This document shows, one piece after another, positions 45,871 through 56,178 of a stretch of 64,000 nt of DNA. This DNA comes from Proteinivorax hydrogeniformans (GTDB lineage: Bacteria > Bacillota > Proteinivoracia > Proteinivoracales > Proteinivoracaceae): contig NZ_CP159485.1 in assembly GCF_040515995.1 (NCBI RefSeq), positions 1,302,001 through 1,366,000 on the forward strand, read 5' to 3'. Within the stretch, counting starts at the first letter, position 1, and each line of letters begins with the position of its first letter. The notes under the pieces were generated by a model. That model saw only the letters and a program-made list of their open reading frames with translations, had not been told where the DNA came from and did not search any database. The position numbers were made by a program, and so were the translations under genes.

Positions 45871-47236
45871 TTGCAGCTAATTTACGGTAGTTCGAGGGGA
45901 GAGGTTTAAGACTTTAATATAGGTCATTTGGTTGCCGTCATCTCGGGACGCTAGGGACAGGTACATCCGTCCCATTGGGATGCGATGGTACGGTATACCA
46001 GTCCCTGAGTCCCTAGGCAGTGATAAGGGGAAATCAAGGGCGAATTTACAATTTACAATTTACAATTTACAATTAAGGTAGTGGTAATAAAGTGTATAGG
46101 CTTAAGAGTTTATTTGGCAACGGTGGCTGTGGTTGGTTTTGGTGGTTATTACCATAATGGCTAGCCATTTGCTGATGGGTTGACACAGAGGTCAACCCCT
46201 ACCTCTGCGAGGGGGAGCGTTAAAATCTTAAAAGCTTAGTTGGACAGTTGGTCAGGAGATTAGGGCGGTTTGTTCTGCCTAGCAGAATTTGCTTTTGCTA
46301 CCTGCTGCCTGCTAACTACTAACTGCTAAACTCTTATTGGCCACGGTAAACATTACGAAATAAGCTACATGCTTGGTCCAAACTCGTTCATTTATGCATC
46401 CATATTGGAAGGACCCGGTTTTAAATTAAAAAATTAAATTTATGGTATTTCCAGACCCAGCAAAAGTAGCAGATTTAAAGCATGCTCTTTGGCCCAGCAG
46501 AATAAGCAAGTTTATACGTTTTCGCGGCCAGTTGGTTTTAAATAGTTTTGTGCACGGCCTACTCTTAATAGGTCGAACCGCAGGTAAATGTACAAAACTT
46601 TAATTTACCACGGTCGCTGTGGTTGGTTTTGTTGGTCATTGCCATGTTGGTTAGCCATTTGCTGATGGGTTGACACAGAGGTCAACCCCTACCTCTACGA
46701 GGGGTAGCGTTAAAATCTTAAAAGCTTAGTTGGTCAGTTGGTCAGGAGATTAGGGTGGTTTGTTCTGCCTGGCAGAATTTGCTTTTGCTATCTACTAACT
46801 ACTAATTACTAACTGCTAAATCTTTATTGGCCACGGTAAAGATTTCGAAATAAGCTACATGCTTGGTTCAAACTCGTTAATTTATGGTGCGACCCTGTAA
46901 GACACACTGGCAATTTGAACCACCATAACCAAATAGGGAGCTCCCATTAATTGATAACGTCATCCTGAGGCACGCCGAAGGATCTAGCCCGCAAGGGCTC
47001 AGGACCCACACTACGTACTCCACTTTCCACTTTGTGCTTTATGAAGAATAAGCAAGTTTATACGTTTTCGCGGCCAGTTGGTTTTATAATGGTTCTACTT
47101 TAGAGTCAGTGGAATGTTGGTTAGTAGAAAGTTGGAAAGGGTACTATGCAACCAATTCCTCTGCGAGGGGTAGCGTTGCTATGCGTTGGGGTGTGTTTGT
47201 GTATTTGCTTTTGGAAAATAAAGTGAGGTTAGTTAA
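45871..47236. repeat. Mosaic repeat block 4 (two successive units)
   Basis: Delta 45938-46018. Microsatellite of four AATTTAC units at 46043-46074. Unit 1: gamma 46125-46212, zeta 46235-46325, alpha from 46337, beta ending 46535. Unit 2: gamma 46612-46705, zeta 46728-46820, alpha from 46827, epsilon about 46960-47020, beta ending 47081. The two units keep the same module order. Zeta contains GGTCAGGAGATTAGGG, GGTTTGTTCTGCCT, and a run of CTAACTACTAA words. No gene is present. Confidence 0.8.
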
Positions 47237-47989
47237 ATGAGAAAAATTTTGGGGAAAATATTGTTTGTTATTTCTAGTGCTATATTGTTAGTTTTTAATG
47301 CGCTAATTTGGTTAATAGATACAGCTGTTAATTTTGTTAAAAGTATAGCTAAGATGGTTATTGTCTTTTTAACTAGGGGAGGTTGCCTGCTATTTATAGT
47401 ATTTGGTGCGCTCGCTATTACTTACCCATCTTTGCTGTTATTTATATTGTTTTTGGCGTTGTTCCCTATTATTGGGGGCATAACTTTATCTTATTTACAA
47501 TATATAAGATATAGCGTTACTGAGTATCTTTTTGATAGAGCTGAATACTTGAGTAATGGGGTATATTACAAGTTTAAGACTTTTGCTGAGTATAGGCAGG
47601 ACTATAAAAATAAGCAGAGAGAAAAAAGAAGAAAAGAACAAGAGAGGCGTTTTGCTGAGCAACAAAAGGCATGGGAAGAGAGATTTAATCAATGGTATGG
47701 TTATCAAAGGACATACACCAATGGCTATGGGGGACAAAACAGCTATGGTGGTTATGCAAGCCCTAGTACCGACTTTAAACAAAAATATGAAAAAAGCTGC
47801 GATGTTTTGGGAGTGGACTATAATGCCGACAAAAGCCAAATTAAAGCAGCTTATAGGCGAAAAGCCAGACAGTACCACCCAGATTTGAATCAAACCGAAA
47901 ACGCCGCCGAGAAGTTTAAAGAAATAAGCTCTGCTAATGAGTTTTTAAGTGAAGATAATATCGAAAGGTATAAAAAGTATTTTGCATAA
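47237..47989 (+). CDS. Membrane-anchored DnaJ-domain protein
   Basis: 250 residues. Two or three N-terminal hydrophobic segments (ILFVISSAILLVFNALIWLI, LLFIVFGALAITYPSLLLFI), then a charged coiled-coil-like stretch (KQREKRRKEQERRFAEQQK), a Gly/Tyr-rich linker and a C-terminal J domain. The J domain has CDVLGVDYNADKSQIKAAYR and the HPD motif in RQYHPDLNQ. It would recruit DnaK at the membrane. The next gene is 28 bases downstream, so they may be cotranscribed. Confidence 0.85.
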   Translation: MRKILGKILFVISSAILLVFNALIWLIDTAVNFVKSIAKMVIVFLTRGGCLLFIVFGALAITYPSLLLFILFLALFPIIGGITLSYLQYIRYSVTEYLFDRAEYLSNGVYYKFKTFAEYRQDYKNKQREKRRKEQERRFAEQQKAWEERFNQWYGYQRTYTNGYGGQNSYGGYASPSTDFKQKYEKSCDVLGVDYNADKSQIKAAYRRKARQYHPDLNQTENAAEKFKEISSANEFLSEDNIERYKKYFA

Positions 47990-48017
47990 AGAGGTATAAT
48001 TAAAAAAGGGGGATTAT

Positions 48018-48404
48018 ATGCCGAATCAACCAGGGGAATTTCATGGAGGTTTTTTGTTTCAGGTTTTACCGACGTTAGTAACTATTATTTTTGCTATCGT
48101 TATTATAACGATAGTTGTTCGCTTAGTGAAAGGTGGGCGACAGTGGATAGCTGATAATAATTCGCCGGTTTTAAATGAAAAGGTAAAAGTTGTCACTAAA
48201 AGAACTAATGTCAGCAGATACGGTGGCGGAACTCATTCCCGTCGTGGGAGAAATGTCACTACTTATTTTGTAACCTTCGAGTTTGAGGGCGGTGAGAGGA
48301 AGGAATTTAAAGTTAAAGATGAGGAGTACGGGAAATTAGTTGAAGGTGATGAAGGATATTTAACCTTTCAGGGCAGTAGGTATCAGGGGTTTGATAGAGC
48401 TTAA
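48018..48404 (+). CDS. DUF2500 family membrane protein
   Basis: 128 residues. One membrane helix (VLPTLVTIIFAIVIITIVVR) and an exposed beta-rich domain with VKVVTKRTNVSRYGGGTHSR, TTYFVTFEFEGGERKEF and GYLTFQGSRYQGF, which is the DUF2500 pattern. Function unknown. RBS AAGGGGG. A terminator follows. Confidence 0.8.
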   Translation: MPNQPGEFHGGFLFQVLPTLVTIIFAIVIITIVVRLVKGGRQWIADNNSPVLNEKVKVVTKRTNVSRYGGGTHSRRGRNVTTYFVTFEFEGGERKEFKVKDEEYGKLVEGDEGYLTFQGSRYQGFDRA

Positions 48405-48415
48405 TCAATGTATAA

Positions 48416-48449
48416 AAAAGCTCACTGCATTAGCGTGCGGTGAGCTTTT
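48416..48449 (+). terminator. Terminator after the DUF2500 gene
   Basis: AAAAGCTCACTGCA (48416-48429) pairs with TGCGGTGAGCTTTT (48436-48449) with a 6-base loop. The symmetrical A and T runs make it usable in both directions. Confidence 0.8.
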
Positions 48450-48630
48450 GATTATTATATGTAAATATATAAGAAAAGCAAAGGGAATTTAGAGTTTGTG
48501 TCGAAATATATTTAAGGATTAAACTGTTGTTTAACATATTAGATGTTCTAAAAAGAAAAGCTAATTAAAAGAACTATTTACGTACTATTTAAGTTCTATT
48601 AGCAAAAATATATTTATTGGAGGTTTTTTT

Positions 48631-50355
48631 ATGGATGCAAACATTAAGAAGAGATATGAGGCATGGATTACAGACCCGTGTTTCGACAAAGAGACAATAA
48701 AGGAGCTTAAGGAGCTTGAAGGTGACGCTAAAGAGTTAGAGGATAGGTTTTACAAAGAGTTAGAGTTTGGCACAGCAGGTCTTAGAGGGATTATCGGTGC
48801 TGGGACTAATCGTATTAATAAGTACATAGTAAGAAAAGCGACTCAAGGTCTAGCTGATTATATAAAATCTAAAGGGCAAGGAGCAATTGCTAGAGGTGTG
48901 GTCATCGCTCATGATAACAGAAGAATGTCCCGAGAGTTTACTGAAGAAGCTGCTTTGGTGTTAGCAGCTAATGGTATAAAAACGTATTTATTTGATGATC
49001 TTAGAGCTACACCACAGCTATCCTTTGCGATTAGATACTTAAATTGCATTTCTGGAATAGTGGTGACAGCTAGCCATAATCCGCCGGAGTATAATGGTTA
49101 TAAGGTTTATTGGGAAGACGGAGCTCAAATTGCTACAGAGCAAGCAGAAGAAATTATTGCTTCTATCGCCAAAGTTAATGATTTTGGTAGTGTTAAAGTG
49201 TTAGAAATGGAAGAGGCAAAAAGTAATGATTTAGTTGAGCTATTAGATGAGCAAATAGAAGATGCTTATATGGATGAAATTAAAAAGCAGTCATTACGTG
49301 GAGATATCATCAAGAAAGTGGCGGATGAATTTAAGGTTGTTTTTACTCCTCTTCATGGTACAGGAAATATCCCGGTGAGAAGGGCTCTAAAAGAGGTAGG
49401 ATTTAAAAATGTGTTGGTAGTGCCTGAGCAGGAGAAGCCTGATTCTGAATTTTCAACTGTGGCATACCCTAACCCTGAGGATAAAGAAGCTTTTAAATTA
49501 GCTATTGAGCTTGCCAAAAAGGAAGAAGCTAACCTTATATTAGGTACTGATCCAGACTGTGATAGGGTAGGAGCTGTGGTAAGAAACAAAGAAGGCGAGT
49601 TTGTTGTGTTATCTGGAAATCAAACAGGGGCATTGCTTGTTAATTATATGCTGCATAGTTTAAAGGAGAAGGGCCAGCTTCCTGAAAATGGGGCTATTAT
49701 TAAAACAATTGTTACCTCCGAAATGGGTCGGGACATAGCTGCAAGTTATGGTGTTGAGACGTTAAATACCTTGACAGGGTTTAAATATATCGGTGCAAAA
49801 ATAAAGGAGTTTGAAGCTACAAAAGAAAAGCAATTCTTGCTTGGGTATGAGGAAAGCTTTGGTTATTTAGCTGGAACTCATGCAAGAGATAAAGATGCTG
49901 TGGTAACGTCGATGTTAATTTGCGAGATGGCAGCTTACTATTATGATAGAGGCATGAATTTATATGATGCTTTGATGGAGTTATATGATGAGTATGGCTA
50001 CTATTTAGAAGGTCTGAAGGCTATAACTCTTGAGGGTAAAGCAGGCTTAGAAAAAATAGCGGATATTATGGATTATTTTAGGGGTTGTAAGTTGGAAGCT
50101 ATTGGGGATAAGAAGATTGAAGTTTTCGAGGATTATAGTACTCAAGAGAGAGTTTATGTAGATGGTAATAAGTCGGCTGAAAAAATTGATTTACCAAAGG
50201 CTAATGTTGTTAAGTTTATGCTAGAGGACGGAGCGTGGGTTGCACTAAGACCGTCTGGAACTGAACCTAAGCTTAAGATTTATGTGGGAGTTAAGGAAGC
50301 TACTTATACGGCAAGTAAGGACTTACTTGAAAGAACTATGGATTGGATGAACTAA
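48631..50355 (+). CDS. pgcA: Phosphoglucomutase / phosphomannomutase
   Basis: 574 residues. Catalytic serine region VVTASHNPPEYNGYKVYW, metal loop LGTDPDCDRVGAVV, sugar-binding GYEESFGYLAG and phosphate-binding RPSGTEPKLKIYVG are all intact. AGLRGIIGAGTNRINKY is the N-terminal phosphohexomutase start. The length fits the Gram-positive PgcA group. It interconverts glucose-6- and glucose-1-phosphate and so supplies GalU and RmlA in the polysaccharide pathways. The ATG follows GGAGG at about 48619-48623. Confidence 0.92.
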   Translation: MDANIKKRYEAWITDPCFDKETIKELKELEGDAKELEDRFYKELEFGTAGLRGIIGAGTNRINKYIVRKATQGLADYIKSKGQGAIARGVVIAHDNRRMSREFTEEAALVLAANGIKTYLFDDLRATPQLSFAIRYLNCISGIVVTASHNPPEYNGYKVYWEDGAQIATEQAEEIIASIAKVNDFGSVKVLEMEEAKSNDLVELLDEQIEDAYMDEIKKQSLRGDIIKKVADEFKVVFTPLHGTGNIPVRRALKEVGFKNVLVVPEQEKPDSEFSTVAYPNPEDKEAFKLAIELAKKEEANLILGTDPDCDRVGAVVRNKEGEFVVLSGNQTGALLVNYMLHSLKEKGQLPENGAIIKTIVTSEMGRDIAASYGVETLNTLTGFKYIGAKIKEFEATKEKQFLLGYEESFGYLAGTHARDKDAVVTSMLICEMAAYYYDRGMNLYDALMELYDEYGYYLEGLKAITLEGKAGLEKIADIMDYFRGCKLEAIGDKKIEVFEDYSTQERVYVDGNKSAEKIDLPKANVVKFMLEDGAWVALRPSGTEPKLKIYVGVKEATYTASKDLLERTMDWMN

Positions 50356-51519
50356 AAGATTCAAGAGATTTAGATGGACAGGAGTTTAAGGGACGAGGGT
50401 GGCGTTAAAATCTTAGTTGGACAGTTGGTCAGGAGATCAAGGGGCGGTTTGTTCTGCCTGGCAGAAATTGCTGTTCTGCTACTAGCTAGCTACTAACTAC
50501 TAACTACTAACTACTAAATACTAACTGCTAAACCCTTATTGCCCACGGTAAAGATAACGAAATTAGTTACATGCTTGGTCCAAACTCGTTCATTTATGGT
50601 GCTCATTTTGGAAAGACCCGGTTTTAAAAACCTTTTTATGATATTTCCAGACCCAGCAGAGGCAGCAGATTTAAAGTATGCCCTTTGGCCCAGCAGAATA
50701 AGCAAGTTTATACGTTTTCGCGGCAAATTGTTTTTATATTGTTTCTTGGACGTCCCTTACCATTGACAGGTAGAACTATGTAGTGCAAAATCTTAATTGG
50801 CCACGGCAAATATCAGGAAACCTAGTAATGGGTAATTAGCGGTGTGAGGTTGGTGATAAAGCACATAACCTTATGACCTAAATCGCCTCTTAAGTAGGTT
50901 TTGTTGGTCATTGCCATATTGGTTAGCCATTTGCTGAGGGGTTGACACAGAGGTCAACCCCTACCTCTGCGAGGGAGAGCGTTAAAATCTTAGTTGAACA
51001 GTTGGTCAGTTGGTCAGGAGATCAAGGGCGGTTTGTTCTGTCTGGCAGAATTTGCTGTTCTGCTACTAGCTAGCTACTCACTACTAACTACTAAATACTA
51101 AATACTAACTGCTAAACCCTTATTGGCCACGGTTAAGATAACGAAATTAGTTACATGCTTGGTCCAAACTCGTTCATTTATGGTGCTCATTTGGGAAAGA
51201 CCCGGTAAGACACACTGGCAATGTGAACCACCATAACCAAGTAGGGAGCTCTCATTAATTGATAAAGTCATCCTGAGGCACGCCGAAGGATCTAGCCCGC
51301 AAGGGCGCAGGACCCACACAACACACCCCACCTTCCACTTTCAACTTTATTAACCTGCCTGCCCCAGCAGAATAAGCAAGTTTATACGTTTTCGCGGCCA
51401 ATGGGTTTTTTTACTGGTTCTATTTTAGGGTCAGTGGAATGTTGGTTAGTATAACTTTAATTGTCAATTGTTCATTGGAAATTGTATTCGCTTTTATAAA
51501 AAAAAGGGGGGGATTAGGT
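50356..51519. repeat. Mosaic repeat block 5 (two successive units)
   Basis: Unit 1: zeta 50405-50530, alpha from 50539, beta ending 50730. An alpha head lies at 50798. Unit 2: gamma 50899-50985, zeta 51005-51115, alpha from 51123, epsilon 51265-51350, beta ending 51405. The order gamma-zeta-alpha-(epsilon)-beta is the same as in block 4. Short open frames here are translations of the repeats and have no RBS. Confidence 0.8.
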
Positions 51520-52437
51520 TTGTTTGATAGCTCTTTTATTGTTTGGTTGCAGCAGTTTTCTAATGGATTTTTAGATTCATTTTTTACTATTATTACAACT
51601 GTTGGGAATCCGGAGTATTATATGATTGCTTTTCCTTTTATTTATTGGTGTATTAGTAAAAGGATGGCTTATCGCTTTACTATTTTCTTTTTGCTATCAA
51701 CCTATGTAAACACTATAGTTAAGGGTTTTACAGATGTTGCAAGACCCTGTAGTTCTGAAGTTAGGGTGCTTTACGGGGATTCAACCTACGGTTCTTCGTC
51801 ATTTCCTAGCGGCCATACTCAAGGGACTGCTTCCTTTTGGGGTTATTTAGCTTATTACTTTAAAAACAGGTATTTTACATGTTTTGCAGTTGTGTTAACT
51901 GCTCTTGTCGGACTTTCTAGAATTTACTTAGGGCTACATTTTGCAATTGATGTAGTTGCTGGGTTGTTTATCGCTATTATGGTTTTAACTCTTTTTAATT
52001 TATTCTATGATAAAGTAGCTAGCAGGCTTGATGGGCTTTCATGGAAATTAAAGGTTGGTTTGTCAACGGTTTTGCCTTTGTTACTTCTTGTACCTCCAGG
52101 GCATGATAAGGGCATGTTAGTTGGATTTGCTATTGGGCTTATGGTTGGATACCAGCTTGATAAGCGCTATTTAAACTTCTCTAACTCTGCGACAATAGCT
52201 AAACAGGGTGTGAAATTTGTCATTGGAGTTGTGGGGCTTTTTGTCTTAAGAGTGGTTTTGAAAGAACTATTTGAGGTTATAGGTTTTAGTGCTTTGACGG
52301 AGCATGGGGCAGATATGGTTAGGTACTTATTTGTAGGTTTATGGGCTAGTTACTTTGCACCGTATTTATTTGTGAAGCTAGGGCTATCTAAGGAGCCTAA
52401 AATAGAAATCGGGCAAGATCATAGGGTTAAAGTGTAA
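51520..52437 (+). CDS. PAP2-family membrane phosphatase
   Basis: 305 residues from the TTG at 51520, which follows AGGGGGGA; longer readings begin inside repeat DNA. The three PAP2 motifs are visible: KGFTDVARPC (KxxxxxxRP), FPSGHTQGT (PSGH) and SRIYLGLHFAIDVVAG (SRxxxxxHxxxD). Around eight membrane helices. The family dephosphorylates lipid phosphates such as undecaprenyl-PP or phosphatidic acid, which would serve carrier-lipid recycling for the wall polymers. Substrate not determined. Confidence 0.85.
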   Translation: MFDSSFIVWLQQFSNGFLDSFFTIITTVGNPEYYMIAFPFIYWCISKRMAYRFTIFFLLSTYVNTIVKGFTDVARPCSSEVRVLYGDSTYGSSSFPSGHTQGTASFWGYLAYYFKNRYFTCFAVVLTALVGLSRIYLGLHFAIDVVAGLFIAIMVLTLFNLFYDKVASRLDGLSWKLKVGLSTVLPLLLLVPPGHDKGMLVGFAIGLMVGYQLDKRYLNFSNSATIAKQGVKFVIGVVGLFVLRVVLKELFEVIGFSALTEHGADMVRYLFVGLWASYFAPYLFVKLGLSKEPKIEIGQDHRVKV

Positions 52438-53236
52438 AGTGTTAACAAAGATATGCTGTTTTTAAAGAAAAGGGACAGGTCTGGCTGCACGCCGTGTGCT
52501 AGCAGTATGCCCGTCTCTTTTTTTATTGGACAGGAGTTAAAGGGCGGTTGCCATTTGCTGAGAGTTGACACAGAGGTCAACCCCTACCTCTTTGAGGGGC
52601 AAACCATAAAACCCTAGTTGGCCACGGTAAACATTTCGAAATTAGTTACATGCTTGGTCCAAGCTCGTTCATATTTATCATCCATATTGGAAAGACCCTG
52701 TTTTAAATTTAAAAACCTAATTTAATGATATTTCCAGACCCAGCAGAGGTAGCAGATTTAAAGTATGCTCTTTGGCCCAGCAGAATGAGCAAATTTATAC
52801 GTTTTCGCGGCTAATTGCTTTTAAATGGTTTCTGCACGGTCCCTGCCGTTAATAGGTGGAGCCGTAGGTAAAGTGCAAAACTTTAATTTGCAACGGTGGC
52901 TGTGGTTGTTTTTGGTGGTCATTCCCATAATGGCTAGCCATTTGCTGAGGGTTGACACAGAGGTCAACCCCTACCTCTTCGAGGGGATAGGGCATCAAAA
53001 TCATACAAATCTAGTTGACCACGGTAAACATAACGAAACTAGCTACATGCTTGGTCCAAACTCGTTTATATATGTCATCCATATTGGAAGGACCCTGTTT
53101 TAGATAAAAAACTTAATGATGTAAAAGTATCTACTCTCTTAAAAACTATTTCCAGATCCAGCAGAATTAGCAGATTTATATGTTTTCGCGGCCAGTTGAT
53201 TTATTATTTTGAATTTTTATTTGGGAGTGTGTATGT
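52438..53236. repeat. Mosaic repeat block 6 (two successive units)
   Basis: A terminator-like segment follows the stop codon: AAAGGGACAGG near 52470 can pair with CCCGTCTCTTTTTTT near 52509-52523. Unit 1: gamma 52550-52600, alpha from 52618, beta ending 52818. Unit 2: gamma 52895-52990, alpha from 53015, beta ending 53199. Zeta and epsilon are absent from both units. Confidence 0.78.
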
Positions 53237-53731
53237 ATGTTGAAGAAAGTTAAAATAAAGAGTGTTGTATGTTGGAGTATGGTTGTTCTTTGGATGGGGT
53301 TGATATTTTACTTTTCGGCTCAGCCCGCTTCGGAATCAAGCGAGTTAAGTAGTGGGGTGACAGAAATAGTAGCTCGTGCTTTTGGGGTTTTTGTTCCTGA
53401 AGCTATTATAGGGTTTGATACTTTACATTTACTAGTTAGGAAGGGGGCTCACTTTTTTGTTTATTTTGTGTTGGGTATCCTTGTAGTTAATGCTTTTAAT
53501 GTTAGCGGGTTTAGCCAAGCTAAGTCTATATATTTGTCTTTTGCAATATGTGTTATTTACGCTATCAGTGATGAGGTGCATCAATTATTTGTGCCGGGTA
53601 GAAGCGGAGAGGTAACCGATGTGATAATTGATAGTATAGGAGCAGGTTTTGGGATAGGTTGCTTTTTAGGGATAGGAAAATTGTTGGACAGATATAGAAG
53701 GAAGAGGCTAAATCGGAGCAGTGATTTGTAG
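53237..53731 (+). CDS. VanZ-like family membrane protein
   Basis: 164 residues with four hydrophobic segments. LIFYFSAQPASESSELS, LLVRKGAHFFVYFVLG and YAISDEVHQLFVPGRSGEVTD are the VanZ-like pattern (KxxHFxxY, SDExHQxFxPxR). The role of most family members is unknown; VanZ itself gives teicoplanin resistance. GTG-rich leader, start ATG at 53237. Flanked by repeat blocks. Confidence 0.85.
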   Translation: MLKKVKIKSVVCWSMVVLWMGLIFYFSAQPASESSELSSGVTEIVARAFGVFVPEAIIGFDTLHLLVRKGAHFFVYFVLGILVVNAFNVSGFSQAKSIYLSFAICVIYAISDEVHQLFVPGRSGEVTDVIIDSIGAGFGIGCFLGIGKLLDRYRRKRLNRSSDL

Positions 53732-54522
53732 TTTAAGGGCAAAGTTTTAGGAGTGGGAGGTTAAGAGTTTGAAGTGAGAAAGCATATTTCAAAACCTAAA
53801 GACCTTGATTGGCCACGGTAAACATTTCGAAATTGGCTACATGAGTAGTGGCAATCAGTAATATGAAATCGGAAGTTGGTAGCTTACTTCAAAAGCACAA
53901 AATCTTTAATTGGCCACGGTAAACATCACGAAATTAGTTACATGCTTGGTCCAAACTCGTTCAGTTATGGTATTCACTTTGGAAAGACCCGGTTTAATTC
54001 GCTTTCTACATTCCATTTTGCTAGCAAGTCTACTTCTAGAAGTGTTTTTATTTTTAACCATAATGACTTCTGCTGGAGCACTGTAGTGCTCCCTTACAAA
54101 ACATTTATTTCCAGACTAGCAGAAACACTTAACCTCAAGACCTTAATTGCCTCTTAAGTAGGTTTTGTTGGTCATTGCCATATTGGCTATCCATTTGCTG
54201 ATGGGTTGACACAGAGGTCAACCCCTACCTCTTCGAGGGGGAAACCATAAAACCCTAATTTGCCACGATAAAGATTTAGAAATAGGCTACTTTGCACTGA
54301 CCAATCAATAGGGTTGCCATCTCGGGATGCTAGGGACAGGTACAGCCGTGCCACTGGGGGTATACCAGTCCATGCGTTCCTTGGTATTTTTTCCTGCTAA
54401 AATCTGCTTGTTTGGCTGTTAGATTTGCTTTATAATATTGTATATATAAAATATTAGTTTATGATAAAAGTGATTATTTCATTCATATACTAAATAATTT
54501 TCTTGACATATGAGGTGTTGAT
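53732..54522. repeat. Mosaic repeat block 7
   Basis: Alpha heads at about 53811 and 53910. The second continues with ACATGCTTGGTCCAAACTCG and GGAAAGACCCGG to about 53995, but its beta end is only a remnant (TTTCCAGACTAGCAG near 54107). Gamma 54150-54245, alpha head 54262, delta 54312-54390. The last 130 bases are AT-rich, lead to murJ, and hold no clear promoter. Confidence 0.72.
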
Positions 54523-56055
54523 GTGAAAAAAACTGCTCTACTTTTAATGATTGTAATAATTGCTTCTAAGGTTTTTGGTTTTGCTAGAGAGATAACTCTA
54601 GCACATTTTTATGGCACTTCTCAGATAAGTGATGCTTTTTTAATTTCTCTTACTATTCCTGCTGTTATCTTTTCTTTTTTTGGAACAGCGATAAAGACGA
54701 CATATATTCCACTTAGCAGTGAGATTTTAAAGGACAAAAAAGAGAAAGAAGCTAATCTTTTTACCAGTAATATAATCACCACGCTAATGATCGTTTGTAC
54801 AATTATTGTAGTAGTGGTTCAGTTGTTTCCAGAAGCTGTGGTGACCCTGTTTGCACGGAGTTTTGAAGGCGAGTCTATGTACTATGCAGTTAAATTCACT
54901 AGGATTACTATCCTAAGTATATATTTTACTGCAATGATTCACGTTTTAAATGGATATTTGAACCTTAAAAATAGCTTTCTTGCGCCAGAGCTTATAGGAA
55001 TACCTATGAGTTTAATTTTGATGCTTACTATGCTACTGAGCTCTATTTTCAGTCCTGACCTTTTAGGATATGGAAAGATAATAGCTGTGATTGTTCAGTT
55101 ACTTGTGCTTTTGCCTTTTTTAGTAAAAAAAGGCTTCAAATATACTCCTACATTTAATTTAAAAGATCCCCGGCTTCAAAAGCTTGCGTTTTTGACTATG
55201 CCTGTTATGTTTGGGACATCTATTAACCAAATAAATAAGCTGGTTGATAGAAATCTAGCATCGGAAATAATAGGTGGCGTTTCAGCTTTGAATTATGCTT
55301 ACAGGTTAAACGGCTTTATTAACGGGATATTTGTTATATCAATTGCAACAGTTATGTACCCGATGATTGCAAGGATGGCGTCTGATGGTGACCTAAAAGG
55401 TCTTAAAAAGACATTGTCGGAGTCAGTTGTTGGGATAAGCTTGTTAGTTTTTCCGGCAACTGTAGGAGCTATGATTTTTGCTGAGCCTATAATTGATTTC
55501 TTATTTGGTAGGGGAGAGTTTGGTCTAGAAGCTATCAAGTTAACTAGCACCGCTTTGTTCTTTTATTCAATAGGGATGGTTGCTTTTGGAATGAGGGAGA
55601 TTTTATCTAGAGTTTTCTTTTCATTGCAGGATACAAAAACTCCGATGGTAAATGCTTCTATAGCTGTAGGTTTAAATGTTGTTTTAAATATCATTTTGTT
55701 TAGATTTTTAGGTATAGGTGGCCTAGCCTTAGCCACGAGTGTTTCAGCTATTTTCTGTTCAGCTTTATTGATTTTCAGCTTAAAGAAGAAGATAGGTAGA
55801 TTAGGGATGAAAAATATATTTATATCCTTTGGCAAGATAGTTTTTGCTGCCTGTTTAATGGGAGTTGTGGCAAAGGTTGTTTTCGAGTTGGCTACGCGTG
55901 TATTAAGTATTAATCTGTCGCTAATAATTTCCATAGGTGTTGGAGCTCTAGTTTACTTTGGAATTATTTTCTGTATGAAAATTAATGAAGTTGATGTTTT
56001 ATCTGATGCTTTAAAAGATAAATTGAAGGGGAGATTAAATGGTATAAATTTTTAA
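54523..56055 (+). CDS. murJ: MurJ/MviN-type lipid flippase
   Basis: 510 residues with about 14 membrane segments. ASKVFGFAREITLAHFYGTS is the MurJ N-terminal signature (KxxGFxRExxxAxxxG), and INQINKLVDRNLASEI, AIKLTSTALFFYSIGMVAFG and REILSRVFFSLQDTKTPM follow in order. It moves lipid-linked cell-wall precursors across the membrane. GTG start after GAGGTGTTG. A copy of this kind in a single-gene context could be the housekeeping MurJ or a paralogue. Confidence 0.9.
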   Translation: MKKTALLLMIVIIASKVFGFAREITLAHFYGTSQISDAFLISLTIPAVIFSFFGTAIKTTYIPLSSEILKDKKEKEANLFTSNIITTLMIVCTIIVVVVQLFPEAVVTLFARSFEGESMYYAVKFTRITILSIYFTAMIHVLNGYLNLKNSFLAPELIGIPMSLILMLTMLLSSIFSPDLLGYGKIIAVIVQLLVLLPFLVKKGFKYTPTFNLKDPRLQKLAFLTMPVMFGTSINQINKLVDRNLASEIIGGVSALNYAYRLNGFINGIFVISIATVMYPMIARMASDGDLKGLKKTLSESVVGISLLVFPATVGAMIFAEPIIDFLFGRGEFGLEAIKLTSTALFFYSIGMVAFGMREILSRVFFSLQDTKTPMVNASIAVGLNVVLNIILFRFLGIGGLALATSVSAIFCSALLIFSLKKKIGRLGMKNIFISFGKIVFAACLMGVVAKVVFELATRVLSINLSLIISIGVGALVYFGIIFCMKINEVDVLSDALKDKLKGRLNGINF

Positions 56056-56178
56056 TTTATAGAGGTTAAAGTATAGGGAATATACTATATAGTTATATCA
56101 AATGCGATAAAATTCATTTAAATATTTTAAGTAACTTATGTAGAAACATATAATTTTCATCTTAGAAGGGGCTATAGT

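Noticed and set aside
40752-47236. Possible CRISPR-like array from the many repeated GGCCACGGTAAA words
   Set aside because: Copies are long, irregularly spaced, degenerate and separated by genes; there are no regular 30-40-base spacers and no cas genes.
52825-53103. 92-residue open frame inside repeat block 6
   Set aside because: It is a translation of modules beta, gamma and alpha, has no RBS, and similar frames recur wherever the modules do.
53876-54157. 93-residue open frame inside repeat block 7
   Set aside because: Translation of module alpha; the same peptide words (SYMLGPNS) appear in other repeat copies.
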